A program made the position numbers and the translations under genes. A stretch of 64,000 bases of DNA, taken from CAVZOY01 sp963777095 (GTDB lineage Bacteria; Actinomycetota; Actinomycetes; Mycobacteriales; Geodermatophilaceae). The notes beneath the pieces were generated by a model. It saw nothing but the letters and a program-made list of their open reading frames with translations, made no database searches and was not told the DNA's origin. The first letter of the stretch is position 1. Each line of letters opens with the position of its first letter. The stretch lies in assembly GCA_963777095.1 (NCBI GenBank), contig CAVZOY010000004.1:372001-436000 (forward strand). Direction: 5' to 3'. This document shows, piece after piece, positions 7,729 to 17,073 of this stretch.

Positions 7729-10700
7729 ATGACGCAGGCGCTCCCGGAGATCCCGCGCCGGGCGGTCGTCCGCCTCGCCCGCTTCGGCTTCGACGACGGC
7801 GAGCGCGCCGCCCGCCTGCTGTCCGACCCCTCGCTCGGCCTCTGGGACCTCGAGAGCAACGAGCCCGCCGACCCCGAGGCCGGCAGCGTCGTCTCCGCGC
7901 TGGCCCGCGCCGGCGACCCCGACCTCGCCGTCCTGTCGCTGAGCCGGCTGGTCGAGTCGCTCGACCGCGCCGACGGCAGCGGCGGACACGCCGCCCAGCT
8001 GCTCGCCGGGCTGCGCGGCTCGGTGCTGCTGCGCGCCCGGCTGCTCTCGGTGCTCGGCGCCAGCTCCGGCCTCGCCGACCACCTGGCCGCCAACCCCACC
8101 GACTGGACCGTGCTCGACGAGGACGAGGACGGCGTCCCCCGCGACGGCGAGCGGCCGAGCGCCCGCCAGCTGGAGCGCGACATGCTCGCCGCGGTCGGCG
8201 CCGACCCCGACGACCCGCCGTGGGGCGTGCGCCTGGGCAAGGGCGCCCCGGACGCCGCCCCGGACCGGGTCACCGGGCTCCGCCTGGCCTACCGGCGCGC
8301 CGTCCTGTCGCTGGCCGGTCGCGACCTCGGCGACGGACTGTCGGCCGACGTCGTCGCCGCCGAGCTCGCCGACATCGCCGCCGCGGTCCTGAGCGCCGGG
8401 CTGGCGATCGCGGTCGCCGAGCAGCCGGACTCCGCGGCAGCCTGCCGGCTCTCGGTCATCGGCCTGGGCAAGTGCGGCGGCCGGGAGCTCAACTACGTCA
8501 GCGACGTCGACGTGGTCTTCGTGGCCGAGCCGGTCGACCCGGACGACCCGGAGTCGGCAGCCGTGGCCAGCGCCGCCCGCGTCGCCGCGGCCCTCATGCG
8601 CATCTGCAAGGAGGCGGCCTGGGAGGTCGACGCAGCCCTGCGACCGGAGGGCAAGCGGGGGCCGCTGGTGCGCACCGTCGCCGGGCACCGCGCGTACTAC
8701 GAGCGGCTGGCGAGCACGTGGGAGTTCCAGGCGCTGCTCAAGATGCGTCCGGTCGCGGGGGACCCCGACCTCGGCCGGGCCTACGTCGAGGCGCTCTGGC
8801 CGCTGGTGTGGGAGGCCGGCGACCGGCCGGGCTTCGTCGGCGAGGTGCAGGCGATGCGCCGCCGGGTCGAGGACCACATCCCGCCGGGCCACGCCGACCG
8901 CGAGCTCAAGCTCGGCCGCGGGGGGCTGCGCGACGTCGAGTTCGCCGTCCAGCTGCTCCAGCTCGTGCACGGCCGCGGCGACCCGTCGCTGCGCACCGGG
9001 GGCACGATCCCCGCGCTGACGGCGCTGTCGGCCGGCGGCTACGTCGGCCGGGACGACGCGGCGACGCTGCTGGCGTCCTACCGGTTCCTGCGCACCGTCG
9101 AGCACCGGCTGCAACTGATGCGACTGCGCCGCACCCACCTGCTGCCCACCGACGAGCAGCAGCTGCGCTGGCTGGCCCGCTCGCTGGGCTACAAGCCGGA
9201 CCGCCGCGGGGACGCCGTCGCAGTGCTCCGCGCGGAGTTGGCCCTGCACACCCGCGAGGTGCGTCGGCTGCACGAGAAGCTCTTCTACCGGCCGCTGCTC
9301 TCGGCCGTGGCCCGCGTGCCGGGGGAGCGGCTGCATCTGGGCTCGAAGGCGGCCGGCGACTGGCTGCGCGCCCTGGGCTTCGACGATCCGGACGCCGCGC
9401 TGCGACACCTCGGGTCGCTCACCAGCGGCGTGTCCCGCTCGGCGGCCATGCAGAAGGTGCTGCTGCCGGTGCTGCTGCAGACCTTCGCCGACTGCCCCAA
9501 CCCCGACGCCGGCCTGCTCGCCTACCGCCAGGTCAGCGAGGCGCTCGGCGGCAACCAGTGGTTCCTGCGGCTGCTGCGCGACGAGGGCCAGGTGACCGAG
9601 CGGCTCGCGCAGCTGCTCGGCTCCAGCCAGTACGTCGCCTCGCTGCTCACCCGCACCCCCGAGGCGCTGCGGATCCTCGCCGAGGACGCCGAGCTCGAGC
9701 CGCGCTCGGCCGAGGCGCTGGCCGGTGCGTGGCGGCAGTCGGCCGCGCGCACGCCCGAGCCGCAGGCAGCGATCCGGGTGCTGCGCGGGCTGCGCCGGCA
9801 CGAGCTTCTCCGGGTCGCCTGCTCCGACCTGCTCGGGCGGCTGGACGTCGTCCAGGTCGGCCGGGCGCTCACCGACATCGCCGTCGCCACGCTGCAGGTC
9901 GGTGTGGACGTCGCGCTGCGCGCGCACGCCCAGGAGTCCGGCACCGACCCGGCGGACCTCCCCATGGACCTCGCCGTGATCGGCATGGGCCGGCTCGGCG
10001 GCGGCGAGATGGGCTACGGCTCGGACGCCGACGTGCTGTTCGTGCACCGTGCGCGCCCGGGTGCGGACGACGCCAAGGCCGGAGCGGCGGCCAACGCGGT
10101 CGCCCACACCCTGCGGCGGCTGCTCTCCGAGCCCGCGCCCGACCCCGCCTTCGAGGTCGACGCCGACCTCCGTCCGGAGGGACGGCAGGGCGCTCTGGTC
10201 CGGAGCCTCTCGGCGTTCCGCGAGTACTACGAGCGGTGGATGTCGGTCTGGGAGGTCCAGGCGCTGCTGCGTGCGGTCCCGGTCGCCGGCGATCCGGACA
10301 TCGGCGCCGACTTCGTCGCGATGATCGACCCGATCCGCTATCCGGCCGACGGGCTGACGACCGAGCAGGTGGCCGAGATCCGGCGCATCAAGGCGCGGGT
10401 GGAGCGGGAGCGGCTGCCGCGTGGGGCCGACCCCGCGACCCACACCAAGCTCGGCCGCGGCGGCCTGGCCGACGTCGAGTGGACCGTGCAGCTGCTGCAG
10501 CTCTGCTCGGCCGCCGAGAACCCCGAGCTGCGCACCGCCTCCACCACCGAGGCCCTCGACGCCCTGGCGTCCGCCGATCGGATCGCCGACGAGGAGGCCG
10601 GCGAGCTGCGCGCCGCCTGGGAGCTGGCCACCCGGGCACGCAACGCCGTCTTCCTGGTCCGCGGCCGCCCCGGCGACCAGCTGCCCCGGCCCGGGCCCGA

Positions 10701-10839
10701 GCTGGTCGGGGTGGCCCGTGCCTGCGGGTACGGGCCCGACGAGGACGCCGGACGGTTCGTCGACGACTACCGGCGGGTCACGCGCCGCGCCCGCGGGGTC
10801 GTCGAGCGGGTCTTCTACGGGCAGCCCACGAGCGGCTGA
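7729..10839 (+). CDS. glnE: Bifunctional [glutamine synthetase] adenylyltransferase/deadenylylase
   Basis: The 1036-residue protein is full length for GlnE. It has two nucleotidyltransferase domains in tandem, each followed by a helical GlnD-PII-uridylyltransferase-like domain. The first active site is GLGKCGGRELNYVSDVDVVF near residue 243; the second is GMGRLGGGEMGYGSDADVLF near residue 755. Each has a partner acidic strand (WEVDAALRPEG and FEVDADLRPEG). One half removes and the other adds AMP on GlnA1, which carries the matching tyrosine loop about 21 kb away in this window. The start codon is seven bases after the amidotransferase stop, so the two are almost certainly co-transcribed. No frameshift was seen. 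Confidence 0.95.
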   Translation: MTQALPEIPRRAVVRLARFGFDDGERAARLLSDPSLGLWDLESNEPADPEAGSVVSALARAGDPDLAVLSLSRLVESLDRADGSGGHAAQLLAGLRGSVLLRARLLSVLGASSGLADHLAANPTDWTVLDEDEDGVPRDGERPSARQLERDMLAAVGADPDDPPWGVRLGKGAPDAAPDRVTGLRLAYRRAVLSLAGRDLGDGLSADVVAAELADIAAAVLSAGLAIAVAEQPDSAAACRLSVIGLGKCGGRELNYVSDVDVVFVAEPVDPDDPESAAVASAARVAAALMRICKEAAWEVDAALRPEGKRGPLVRTVAGHRAYYERLASTWEFQALLKMRPVAGDPDLGRAYVEALWPLVWEAGDRPGFVGEVQAMRRRVEDHIPPGHADRELKLGRGGLRDVEFAVQLLQLVHGRGDPSLRTGGTIPALTALSAGGYVGRDDAATLLASYRFLRTVEHRLQLMRLRRTHLLPTDEQQLRWLARSLGYKPDRRGDAVAVLRAELALHTREVRRLHEKLFYRPLLSAVARVPGERLHLGSKAAGDWLRALGFDDPDAALRHLGSLTSGVSRSAAMQKVLLPVLLQTFADCPNPDAGLLAYRQVSEALGGNQWFLRLLRDEGQVTERLAQLLGSSQYVASLLTRTPEALRILAEDAELEPRSAEALAGAWRQSAARTPEPQAAIRVLRGLRRHELLRVACSDLLGRLDVVQVGRALTDIAVATLQVGVDVALRAHAQESGTDPADLPMDLAVIGMGRLGGGEMGYGSDADVLFVHRARPGADDAKAGAAANAVAHTLRRLLSEPAPDPAFEVDADLRPEGRQGALVRSLSAFREYYERWMSVWEVQALLRAVPVAGDPDIGADFVAMIDPIRYPADGLTTEQVAEIRRIKARVERERLPRGADPATHTKLGRGGLADVEWTVQLLQLCSAAENPELRTASTTEALDALASADRIADEEAGELRAAWELATRARNAVFLVRGRPGDQLPRPGPELVGVARACGYGPDEDAGRFVDDYRRVTRRARGVVERVFYGQPTSG

Positions 10840-10962
10840 CCCGGCACGCCTGACCGAAAGTCCCTGGCGTGTCGCGCCCCGTCGTCCCACCCTGGGAGCG
10901 ATCCGCACCGCTGCCGGCAGCGCCGGCCGGGGGAGCCGCTGCGGTCGACCGGAGGAGCACCC

Positions 10963-11787
10963 GTGCCCTCGACCCTCGTCCGCTCCGTCGTAGCCGAGTT
11001 CGTCGGCACCTTCCTGCTCGTGCTGCTGGCTGTCGGGTCAGCCGTCGCCGGGTTCGAGACGGTCGGCCCGCTCGGGGTCGCGCTCGCCTTCGGGCTGGTG
11101 CTGCTCGGGCTCGCGTACGCGATCGGGCCGGTCTCCGGCTGCCACGTCAACCCGGCCGTCACCCTCGGCGTGCTGCTCTCCCGGGGGATCACCGTTCCCG
11201 AGGCCGCTGCCTACTGGGCCGCCCAGTTCGCCGGTGGCATCCTCGGTGCGGCGGTGCTGTGGCTGCTCACGAGCGGGTTCGGCGACGTGACCGATGAGAC
11301 CGGTGCGCTCGGCGCCAACGACTACGGCGCGACCATCTCCCTGGGCGGCGCGTTCCTCCTCGAGGTCCTGCTCACCTTCGCGTTCGTCGCGGTGATCCTG
11401 CTGGTCACCGGGCGCGCCGCCGCACCTGGTTTCGCAGGTCTGGCGATCGGCCTCACGCTCGCCGCCGTCCACCTGGTCGGCATCCCACTGACCGGTACCT
11501 CCGTGAATCCCGCGCGTTCGCTGGGGCCGGCCCTGTTCACCGGCGGTGAGCCGCTGGCGCACGTCTGGCTGTTCCTCCTGGCGCCGCTCGTCGGTGCCGC
11601 CGTCGCGGCGTTCGGCGTGCGGCTGATCGGCGCGCCGGCGGAACTGGCCCGGGTGGAAGAGGCGGAGCCGGCCATGGTGGACCGGACCGGCGCGCAGCTG
11701 CCGGCGGACGACTCGACCGCGTCCGGTCGGATTCCCGCACCCGCGCGCGCTCCGGAAGAGGGGGCCCGCAACCGACCGCGCGCCTGA
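10963..11787 (+). CDS. Aquaporin (MIP family channel)
   Basis: A 274-residue inner-membrane channel with six predicted transmembrane helices. Both half-helix NPA boxes are intact: SGCHVNPAVTLG near residue 65 and GTSVNPARSLGP near residue 180. The Arg after the second NPA and the His two residues before the first NPA match the narrow selectivity filter of water-specific AqpZ more than glycerol facilitators. The C-terminal 45 residues are hydrophilic and rich in Ala, Glu and Pro, longer than in AqpZ. The GTG start has GGAGGAG seven bases upstream. It could support rapid osmotic response in a dry-habitat organism, but that is inference. Confidence 0.9.
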   Translation: MPSTLVRSVVAEFVGTFLLVLLAVGSAVAGFETVGPLGVALAFGLVLLGLAYAIGPVSGCHVNPAVTLGVLLSRGITVPEAAAYWAAQFAGGILGAAVLWLLTSGFGDVTDETGALGANDYGATISLGGAFLLEVLLTFAFVAVILLVTGRAAAPGFAGLAIGLTLAAVHLVGIPLTGTSVNPARSLGPALFTGGEPLAHVWLFLLAPLVGAAVAAFGVRLIGAPAELARVEEAEPAMVDRTGAQLPADDSTASGRIPAPARAPEEGARNRPRA

Positions 11788-11860
11788 GGGGCTCTGCCGC
11801 GGACGGGTGGCGCCGCGGCCGGCCGGTGTACGGGGCCGCCCGCCGGGGCACGCTGGAGGT

Positions 11861-12187
11861 GTGTCGCGATCGCTGCCCACCGGACCCGAACTGCCCGAGG
11901 ACGTCGACCCCGATCCCGGCGACGGCCCAGGCGCCACGATCACGCCCTACCGGGACGGTCCGCTGATCGTGCGCGGGCACTTCCGGCTGGTCGACCAGGA
12001 CGGCGCCGAGATCGACCCCGGCCGCCGGACGATCGCGCTGTGCCGCTGCGGAAAGTCGGCCATCAAGCCCTTCTGCGACGGCACGCACAAGCGGTCGGAG
12101 TTCAGCGCGCCCAGCGCGCCCCGCCGTCCTCGGCCGGTGTCCTCCCTGCGTCCCCCTGCGGACGCGGCCGGGGCCGTCGAGGAGTAG
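11861..12187 (+). CDS. CDGSH-type iron-sulfur protein
   Basis: The 108-residue protein has one CDGSH domain: the cluster ligands appear as LCRCGKSAIKPFCDGTHK near residue 70, that is C-X-C and CDGTH with three Cys and one His for a [2Fe-2S] cluster. The N-terminal 25 residues are acidic and the C-terminus is Pro/Arg-rich. The only in-frame start with family-like sequence is GTG 11861, although GGAGG lies unusually close before it. It converges with the iron-containing redox enzyme on the other strand with one base between stop codons. These two families are often neighbours in actinobacteria, which suggests joint work in an iron-dependent oxidation. Confidence 0.85.
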   Translation: MSRSLPTGPELPEDVDPDPGDGPGATITPYRDGPLIVRGHFRLVDQDGAEIDPGRRTIALCRCGKSAIKPFCDGTHKRSEFSAPSAPRRPRPVSSLRPPADAAGAVEE

Positions 12188-12188
12188 G

Positions 12189-13208
12189 TCAGGCCGCCGC
12201 CCGGGCGGAGATCCGCAGCCCGGAGCGGCCGGCCTCCCAGGCGGCCAGCAGATCGGTCGCCGCCAGTGCGTCGACGGCCAGCGCGCACCCGGCGCCGAAC
12301 AGGACGTCGGCCCGCAGCGACGGGTCGTCGGCGACCAGCGAGCCGCACATGTCGACGGCGGCGATCTGCTCGTGGACGGCGTCGGCCTCGACGTGCTCGT
12401 CGTAGAAGACCGTCGTCCGCTCCGCGAAGCCCAGCCGCTTCAGGCCGGTCGAGTACCGGCGGCTCGGCTCCGACGAGGTCATCTCGACGGCGGCCAGGTG
12501 ACCGGCGGCGGCCGCGCGCCACCGGCGGTGCAGCCCGAACAGCGACATGGTGTTGACCGAGGCGAAGGCGCCCGCGGGCGCGACGTCCCAGAGCGCGCCG
12601 TAGCCGGCGTCCAGGCCGAGGTCGCGCATCATCCCGGCGAACAGCTCGCTGTGCATGCGGTCGGCCGAGCCACCGCCGTACTCGTCGGCCTGGATCTCGA
12701 CCATCGCCGACTTGGCCTTCCCGGTCAGCCGGGGGATGGCGAAGCTGTGCGGGTCGCCCTCCTTGAGGTGGTAGACCGACCGCACGGTCAGGTACTCCCG
12801 CCAGTGCTGCAGCTCGCCGGAGCGGGCCAGCCAGCGCGACAGCGACGGGCCGTCGTCCGCGGCGATGACGGCGGCCAGCTGCTGGTCGACCGGCCCGTCC
12901 GGCACCTCGGGGATCGACACCAGCGCATGCAGTCCCGCCAGGTGGCGACGCTCGAGCTCGCGCCGCACCGCGAGCAGCTCCGGATCCCACTCCCAGCCGT
13001 CGTCCACGCCGTCGAACCCGCGGTAGTGCAACTCGTAGCAGATCGCCAGCGACAGCTGGACGTCGTCGTCGCGGAGCACGTCGAGCGGGTCGGCCGGCTC
13101 GGGCAACGCGCGGGCGACTTCGGCGGTCCGCGACGACAGCGACGTGCCGCCGGACAGGTCCGCGCACAGGGCCGCGCTCAGGGGTCCGCGGGGCTCGGGG
13201 AGGTGCAT
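12189..13208 (-). CDS. Iron-containing redox enzyme, heme-oxygenase-like fold (HDO type)
   Basis: About 339 residues, matching the family annotated as iron-containing redox enzyme with a heme-oxygenase-like helical bundle. Probable metal ligands are the acidic and His residues in MVEIQADEYGGG and DEHVEADAVHEQ, arranged like the E/H-E-H-D sets of diiron HDO enzymes. The reaction is unknown; relatives do oxidative decarboxylation, desaturation or C-C cleavage with O2. Starts at 13208 (MHLPEP) and 13220 (MLDGMHL) are both possible, with no strong ribosome site; a longer form from about 13286 cannot be excluded. Its 3' end meets the CDGSH gene. Confidence 0.8.
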   Translation of the reverse strand: MHLPEPRGPLSAALCADLSGGTSLSSRTAEVARALPEPADPLDVLRDDDVQLSLAICYELHYRGFDGVDDGWEWDPELLAVRRELERRHLAGLHALVSIPEVPDGPVDQQLAAVIAADDGPSLSRWLARSGELQHWREYLTVRSVYHLKEGDPHSFAIPRLTGKAKSAMVEIQADEYGGGSADRMHSELFAGMMRDLGLDAGYGALWDVAPAGAFASVNTMSLFGLHRRWRAAAAGHLAAVEMTSSEPSRRYSTGLKRLGFAERTTVFYDEHVEADAVHEQIAAVDMCGSLVADDPSLRADVLFGAGCALAVDALAATDLLAAWEAGRSGLRISARAAA

Positions 13209-13409
13209 GCCGTCGAGCATGCCCACGGCCTGCAACTTCGATGCGCCGGCAACCTGTGAGGTAACCCGATCGCTCGGCATCATCTGGCGAACAGCAGGTC
13301 GGTCTCCGCCCCGGCGACACCCGACCGGCGCTACCGCGACGGAACGATCACCTGCGATCCTTGCGAGCCAGACCGGACGACGTCCGGCGGCGGAGCGGAA
13401 GGTGAGCGC

Positions 13410-14282
13410 GTGGACTTCCTGCAACCGGCGAGCTGGGCCGAGGCCCTCCAGGCGCGGGCCGAGCGGCCCGACGCGCTTGCCATCGCCGGCGGCACCGACG
13501 TCATGGTCGAGCTGAACTTCGACCGGCGGCGTCCGGCTGCCCTGCTGGACCTGACCCGCGTGCCCGAGCTGCGCGAGTGGTCGACCGAGGACGGCACGGT
13601 CCGCCTGGGCGCGGGAGTGAGCTACGCGCGGGTGATCGACGAGCTCGCCGACCGGCTCCCCGGGCTCGCCATGGCCTCGCGCACCGTGGGATCACCGCAG
13701 ATCCGCATGCGCGGCACCGTCGGCGGAAACCTGGCCTCCTCCTCGCCGGCCGGCGACGCACTGCCGCCCCTGCTGGCCTCCGGCGCGCTCGTCGAGGTCG
13801 CCTCGGCGGCGCGGGGCACCCGGACCATCCCGGCCGACGAGTTCTTCACCGGCGTGAAGCGCAACGCGCTGGCAGAGGACGAGCTGATCGCGGCGGCGCT
13901 CGTGCCGTCGGCCGACGGCCCCGAGCAGTACACCAAGGTGGGCACCCGCAACGCGATGGTGATCGCCGTCAGCGCCTTCGCTCTCGCCCTGCACCCGTCG
14001 CGGCGAACCGTCGGCACCGGCATCGGCTCGGCCGCGCCCACCCCGCGACGGGCGACGGACGCCGAGGCGTTCCTCGCCGGCGAGCTGGACGCCGCCGGGC
14101 TGTGGGAGTCGCGGGGACCCCTGCCAGAGGCACTGGCGGCCGAGTTCGGCAGCCGCGTCGCCGCGGCCGCCTCGCCGATCGACGACGTCCGCGGCAGCGC
14201 GGCCTACCGACGGCACTCGCTGGCGGTGATGGCCCGGCGCGCCGCGACCTGGGCCTGGGACGACCACCGGAAGGCGGCCTGA
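13410..14282 (+). CDS. Xanthine dehydrogenase, FAD-binding subunit
   Basis: The 290-residue protein is the middle subunit of a molybdenum hydroxylase (CoxM/XdhB/PucC type). The FAD diphosphate loops are AIAGGTDVMVELN near residue 28 and TVGGNLASSSPAGD near residue 108, followed by the CO_deh_flav_C domain. It shuttles electrons between the [2Fe-2S] subunit and an acceptor. The GTG start has AAGGTGAG upstream. Four bases separate it from the iron-sulfur subunit gene, and the catalytic subunit overlaps that gene, so all three form one operon in the order flavin, iron-sulfur, molybdenum. Confidence 0.88.
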   Translation: MDFLQPASWAEALQARAERPDALAIAGGTDVMVELNFDRRRPAALLDLTRVPELREWSTEDGTVRLGAGVSYARVIDELADRLPGLAMASRTVGSPQIRMRGTVGGNLASSSPAGDALPPLLASGALVEVASAARGTRTIPADEFFTGVKRNALAEDELIAAALVPSADGPEQYTKVGTRNAMVIAVSAFALALHPSRRTVGTGIGSAAPTPRRATDAEAFLAGELDAAGLWESRGPLPEALAAEFGSRVAAAASPIDDVRGSAAYRRHSLAVMARRAATWAWDDHRKAA

Positions 14283-14286
14283 CGAG

Positions 14287-14757
14287 ATGCGCGTGACCTT
14301 GACCGTGAACGGGGCCGAGCAGTCGGCCGACGACGTCTGGCCCGGCGAGAGCCTGCTGTACATGCTGCGCGAGCGGCTGGGCCTGCCCGGCGCGAAGAAC
14401 GCCTGCGAGCAGGGCGAGTGCGGCTCGTGCACCGTCTACCTCGACGGCGAGCCGGTCTGCTCCTGCCTGGTCGCGGCCGGCCAGGTGCAGGGCCGGGACG
14501 TGGTCACCGTCGAGGGCCTCGCCCCCGGCGGCGAGCTGCACCCGGTGCAGGAGGCCTTCGTCGAGGCCGGCGCCGTCCAGTGCGGCTTCTGCACGCCGGG
14601 CCTCGTCGTCGCCGCCCACGACCTGCTCGCCCGCACCGAGCGCCCGTCGGACCTGGAGATCCGCGAGGCACTGGCCGGCAACCTGTGCCGCTGCACCGGC
14701 TACGAGAAGATCCTCGACGCGGTGCGCCTGGCCGCCGAGCGGACGGCGAATCGATGA
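14287..14757 (+). CDS. Xanthine dehydrogenase, [2Fe-2S] subunit
   Basis: A 156-residue iron-sulfur subunit with two cluster domains. The plant-ferredoxin-like cluster uses CEQGECGSC and a later Cys in EPVCSC (residues about 39-60). The helical second domain carries CGFCTPG and GNLCRCTGYEKI (residues about 99-140). This is the complete ligand set for the two [2Fe-2S] centres of xanthine dehydrogenase-type enzymes. Its stop codon overlaps the ATG of the large subunit as ATGA, indicating translational coupling. Confidence 0.92.
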   Translation: MRVTLTVNGAEQSADDVWPGESLLYMLRERLGLPGAKNACEQGECGSCTVYLDGEPVCSCLVAAGQVQGRDVVTVEGLAPGGELHPVQEAFVEAGAVQCGFCTPGLVVAAHDLLARTERPSDLEIREALAGNLCRCTGYEKILDAVRLAAERTANR

Positions 14758-17052
14758 CCGCCACCACCACCGCGCCCACGACGACCGCGACGCCCGGCCG
14801 CGTCGGCGACAGCCCCCTCCGGCCCGACGGCATCCTCAAGGTCACCGGCGAGTTCGCGTACGCCAGCGACCTCTGGCACGACGACATGGTCTGGGGCTCG
14901 ACGCTGCGGTCGCCGCACCCGCACGCGCGGATCCGGTCGATCGACATCACCGAGGCGCTGAAGACGGCGGGCGTGACCGCGATCCTCACCGCCGACGACG
15001 TGCCGGGGGAGAACGCGGTCGGCCTCGAGCACGCCGACCAGCCGGTGCTCGCCGACGGCGTCGTCCGCTACCAGGGCGAGCCGGTCGCGCTCGTGGCCGC
15101 CGACCACCCGGAGACAGCGCGTCGGGCGGCGGCCAAGATCGTCGTCGACTACGAGGTGCTGCCGGCGCTGACCGACCCGCGCAGGGCGCTGGACGACGAC
15201 GCCCCGCAGGTCAACCCGCACGGCGGCAACCTGGTGCGGCACCTGAAGCTGCGCCGGGGCGAGGCCCAGCCCACCGCGCCGGTCGTCGTCTCGGTCGACG
15301 TCGAGGTCGGCATGCAGGACCAGGCCTTCCTCGGCCCGGAGTCCGGCCTCGCGGTGCCGGCCGAGGACGGTGGCGTCGACCTCTTCGTCGCCACCCAGTG
15401 GCTGCACGTCGACCAGCGCCAGATCTGTCGCGCGCTCGGCCTGTCCCCCGCGAAGGTGCGGCTCACCCTCGCCGGGGTGGGCGGTGCCTTCGGCGGCCGC
15501 GAGGACCTCTCGGTGCACGTGCACGCCTGCCTGCTGGCGCTGCGGACCGGCCGGCCGGTGAAGATGAGCTACGGCCGCGAGGAGTCGTTCTTCGGGCACG
15601 TGCACCGGCACCCCGCCTGGATGACCTTCGAGTTCGGCGCCGAGACCGACGGCACCCTCGTCTACGCGAAGGCGGACATCCTGCTGGACGGCGGCGCGTA
15701 CGCGTCGTCCACCGCGGCCGTCGTCGGCAACGCCGGCCTGCTGGGCATGGGCCCGTACCGGATCCCGAACGTGGCGGTCGACGCGTACGGCGTCTACACG
15801 CACAACCCGCCGTGCGGCGCGATGCGCGGCTTCGGCTGCGTGCAGGCGGCGTTCGCCCACGAGGCACTCATGGACGAGCTCGCCGACCGCCTCGGCATGG
15901 ATCGGGTGGAGCTCCGGCAGAAGAACGGCTTCGTCGAGGGCGACCGCAACATCACCGGCCAGGTCATCGACGCCGCGGCGCCGGTCGCCGAGCTGCTGCA
16001 GATCGTCACGGACATGCCGCTGCCGCCGCCGCTGCCCGAGCAGCCCGACCTCCGGGCGCTGCCCGGGCGCCGTCGGCAACACCACGCACGGCGAGGGCGT
16101 CCGCCGCGGCATCGGCTACGCCGTCACCTACAAGAACGTCGGCTTCTCCGAGGGCTTCGACGACTACTCGACCGCCCGGGTGCGCCTGGAGGTGCTGGGC
16201 GACGAGCCGGTGGCCACCGTGCACACCGCCGCGGCCGAGGTCGGCCAGGGACTGATCACCGTCGAGCAGCAGATCGCCCGCACCGAGCTCGGCGTCGAGC
16301 GCGTGGTCAACGCGCCCAAGGACACCGCCGTCGGGTCGGGCGGCTCCACCTCGGCGTCCCGGCAGACCTACGTCACCGGTGGCGCGGTGAAGGCCGCCTG
16401 CGAGAAGGTGCGCGACCGCGTGCTGTCGCTGGCGGCCGGGGTTCTCGACCGGCTGGAGGAGGACCTGAGGCTGGAGGGCGGCAAGGTGGTCACCACGTCC
16501 GGCGAGGTGCTGGCCGACCTGGTCGACGTGCTGGGCCCGGAGTCGATCGAGGAGACGGTCGAGTGGCACCACCGGCCCACGTACCCGGTCGACCCAGAGA
16601 CCGGTCAGGGGAACGCGCACGTGCAGTTCGCGTTCTCCGCGCACCGCGCCGTCGTCGACGTCGACGTCGAGCTGGGCCTGGTCAAGGTGGTCGCGCTGGA
16701 CACCGCCCAGGACGTCGGCAAGGCGATCAACCCGGACGCCGTCGTCGGGCAGATCCAGGGCGGCTCGGCGCAGGGCATGGGGCTGGCGCTGATGGAGGAG
16801 GTCGTCGTCACCGACGGGCTCGTGCGCAACCCGTCGTTCACCGACTACCTGATGCCGACGATCCTCGACATGCCGCCGATGCGGATCGAGGTGCTCGAGT
16901 ACGCCGACCCGCACGCGCCGTACGGCGTCCGCGGTGTGGGGGAGCCGCCGACGATCTCGTCCGGGCCGGCGGTGGCCGCCGCCGTCCGCGCCGCGTGCGG
17001 CAAGCCGCTGCGGCGGGTGCCGATCCGGCCGGAGCACATCACCGGCACCTGA
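14754..17052 (+). CDS. Xanthine dehydrogenase, molybdenum-binding subunit (frameshifted)
   Basis: About 765 residues after correcting one shift. The two cofactor domains are clear: GVGGAFGGRED in the first half, CGAMRGFGCVQAAFAHE as the xanthine-dehydrogenase-type Arg loop, and the active-site Glu in RGVGEPPTISSG near the C-terminus. The loop is RGFG and not the Cys-containing loop of CO dehydrogenase, so purine or another heterocycle hydroxylation is more likely than CO oxidation. The frame changes near 16068, where removing one G from a GGG run joins the halves exactly. No XdhC-type maturation gene is in view. Confidence 0.88.
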
Positions 17053-17073
17053 GGGCGACCAGCGGCAGGGGGA

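Noticed and set aside
7624..10908. A 1094-codon open frame antisense to glnE, and many other long antisense frames (for example 3261-5252, 5062-6636, 31051-32928, 59347-61344).
   Set aside because: They mirror real genes on the other strand, have Arg/Pro/Gly/Val-rich low-complexity translations and no domain signature. High G+C with third-position bias produces such shadows.
14754..17052. Carbon monoxide dehydrogenase large subunit.
   Set aside because: The active-site loop contains the RGFG of xanthine dehydrogenase-type enzymes and not the Cys-containing loop of CoxL form I, so CO oxidation is less likely.
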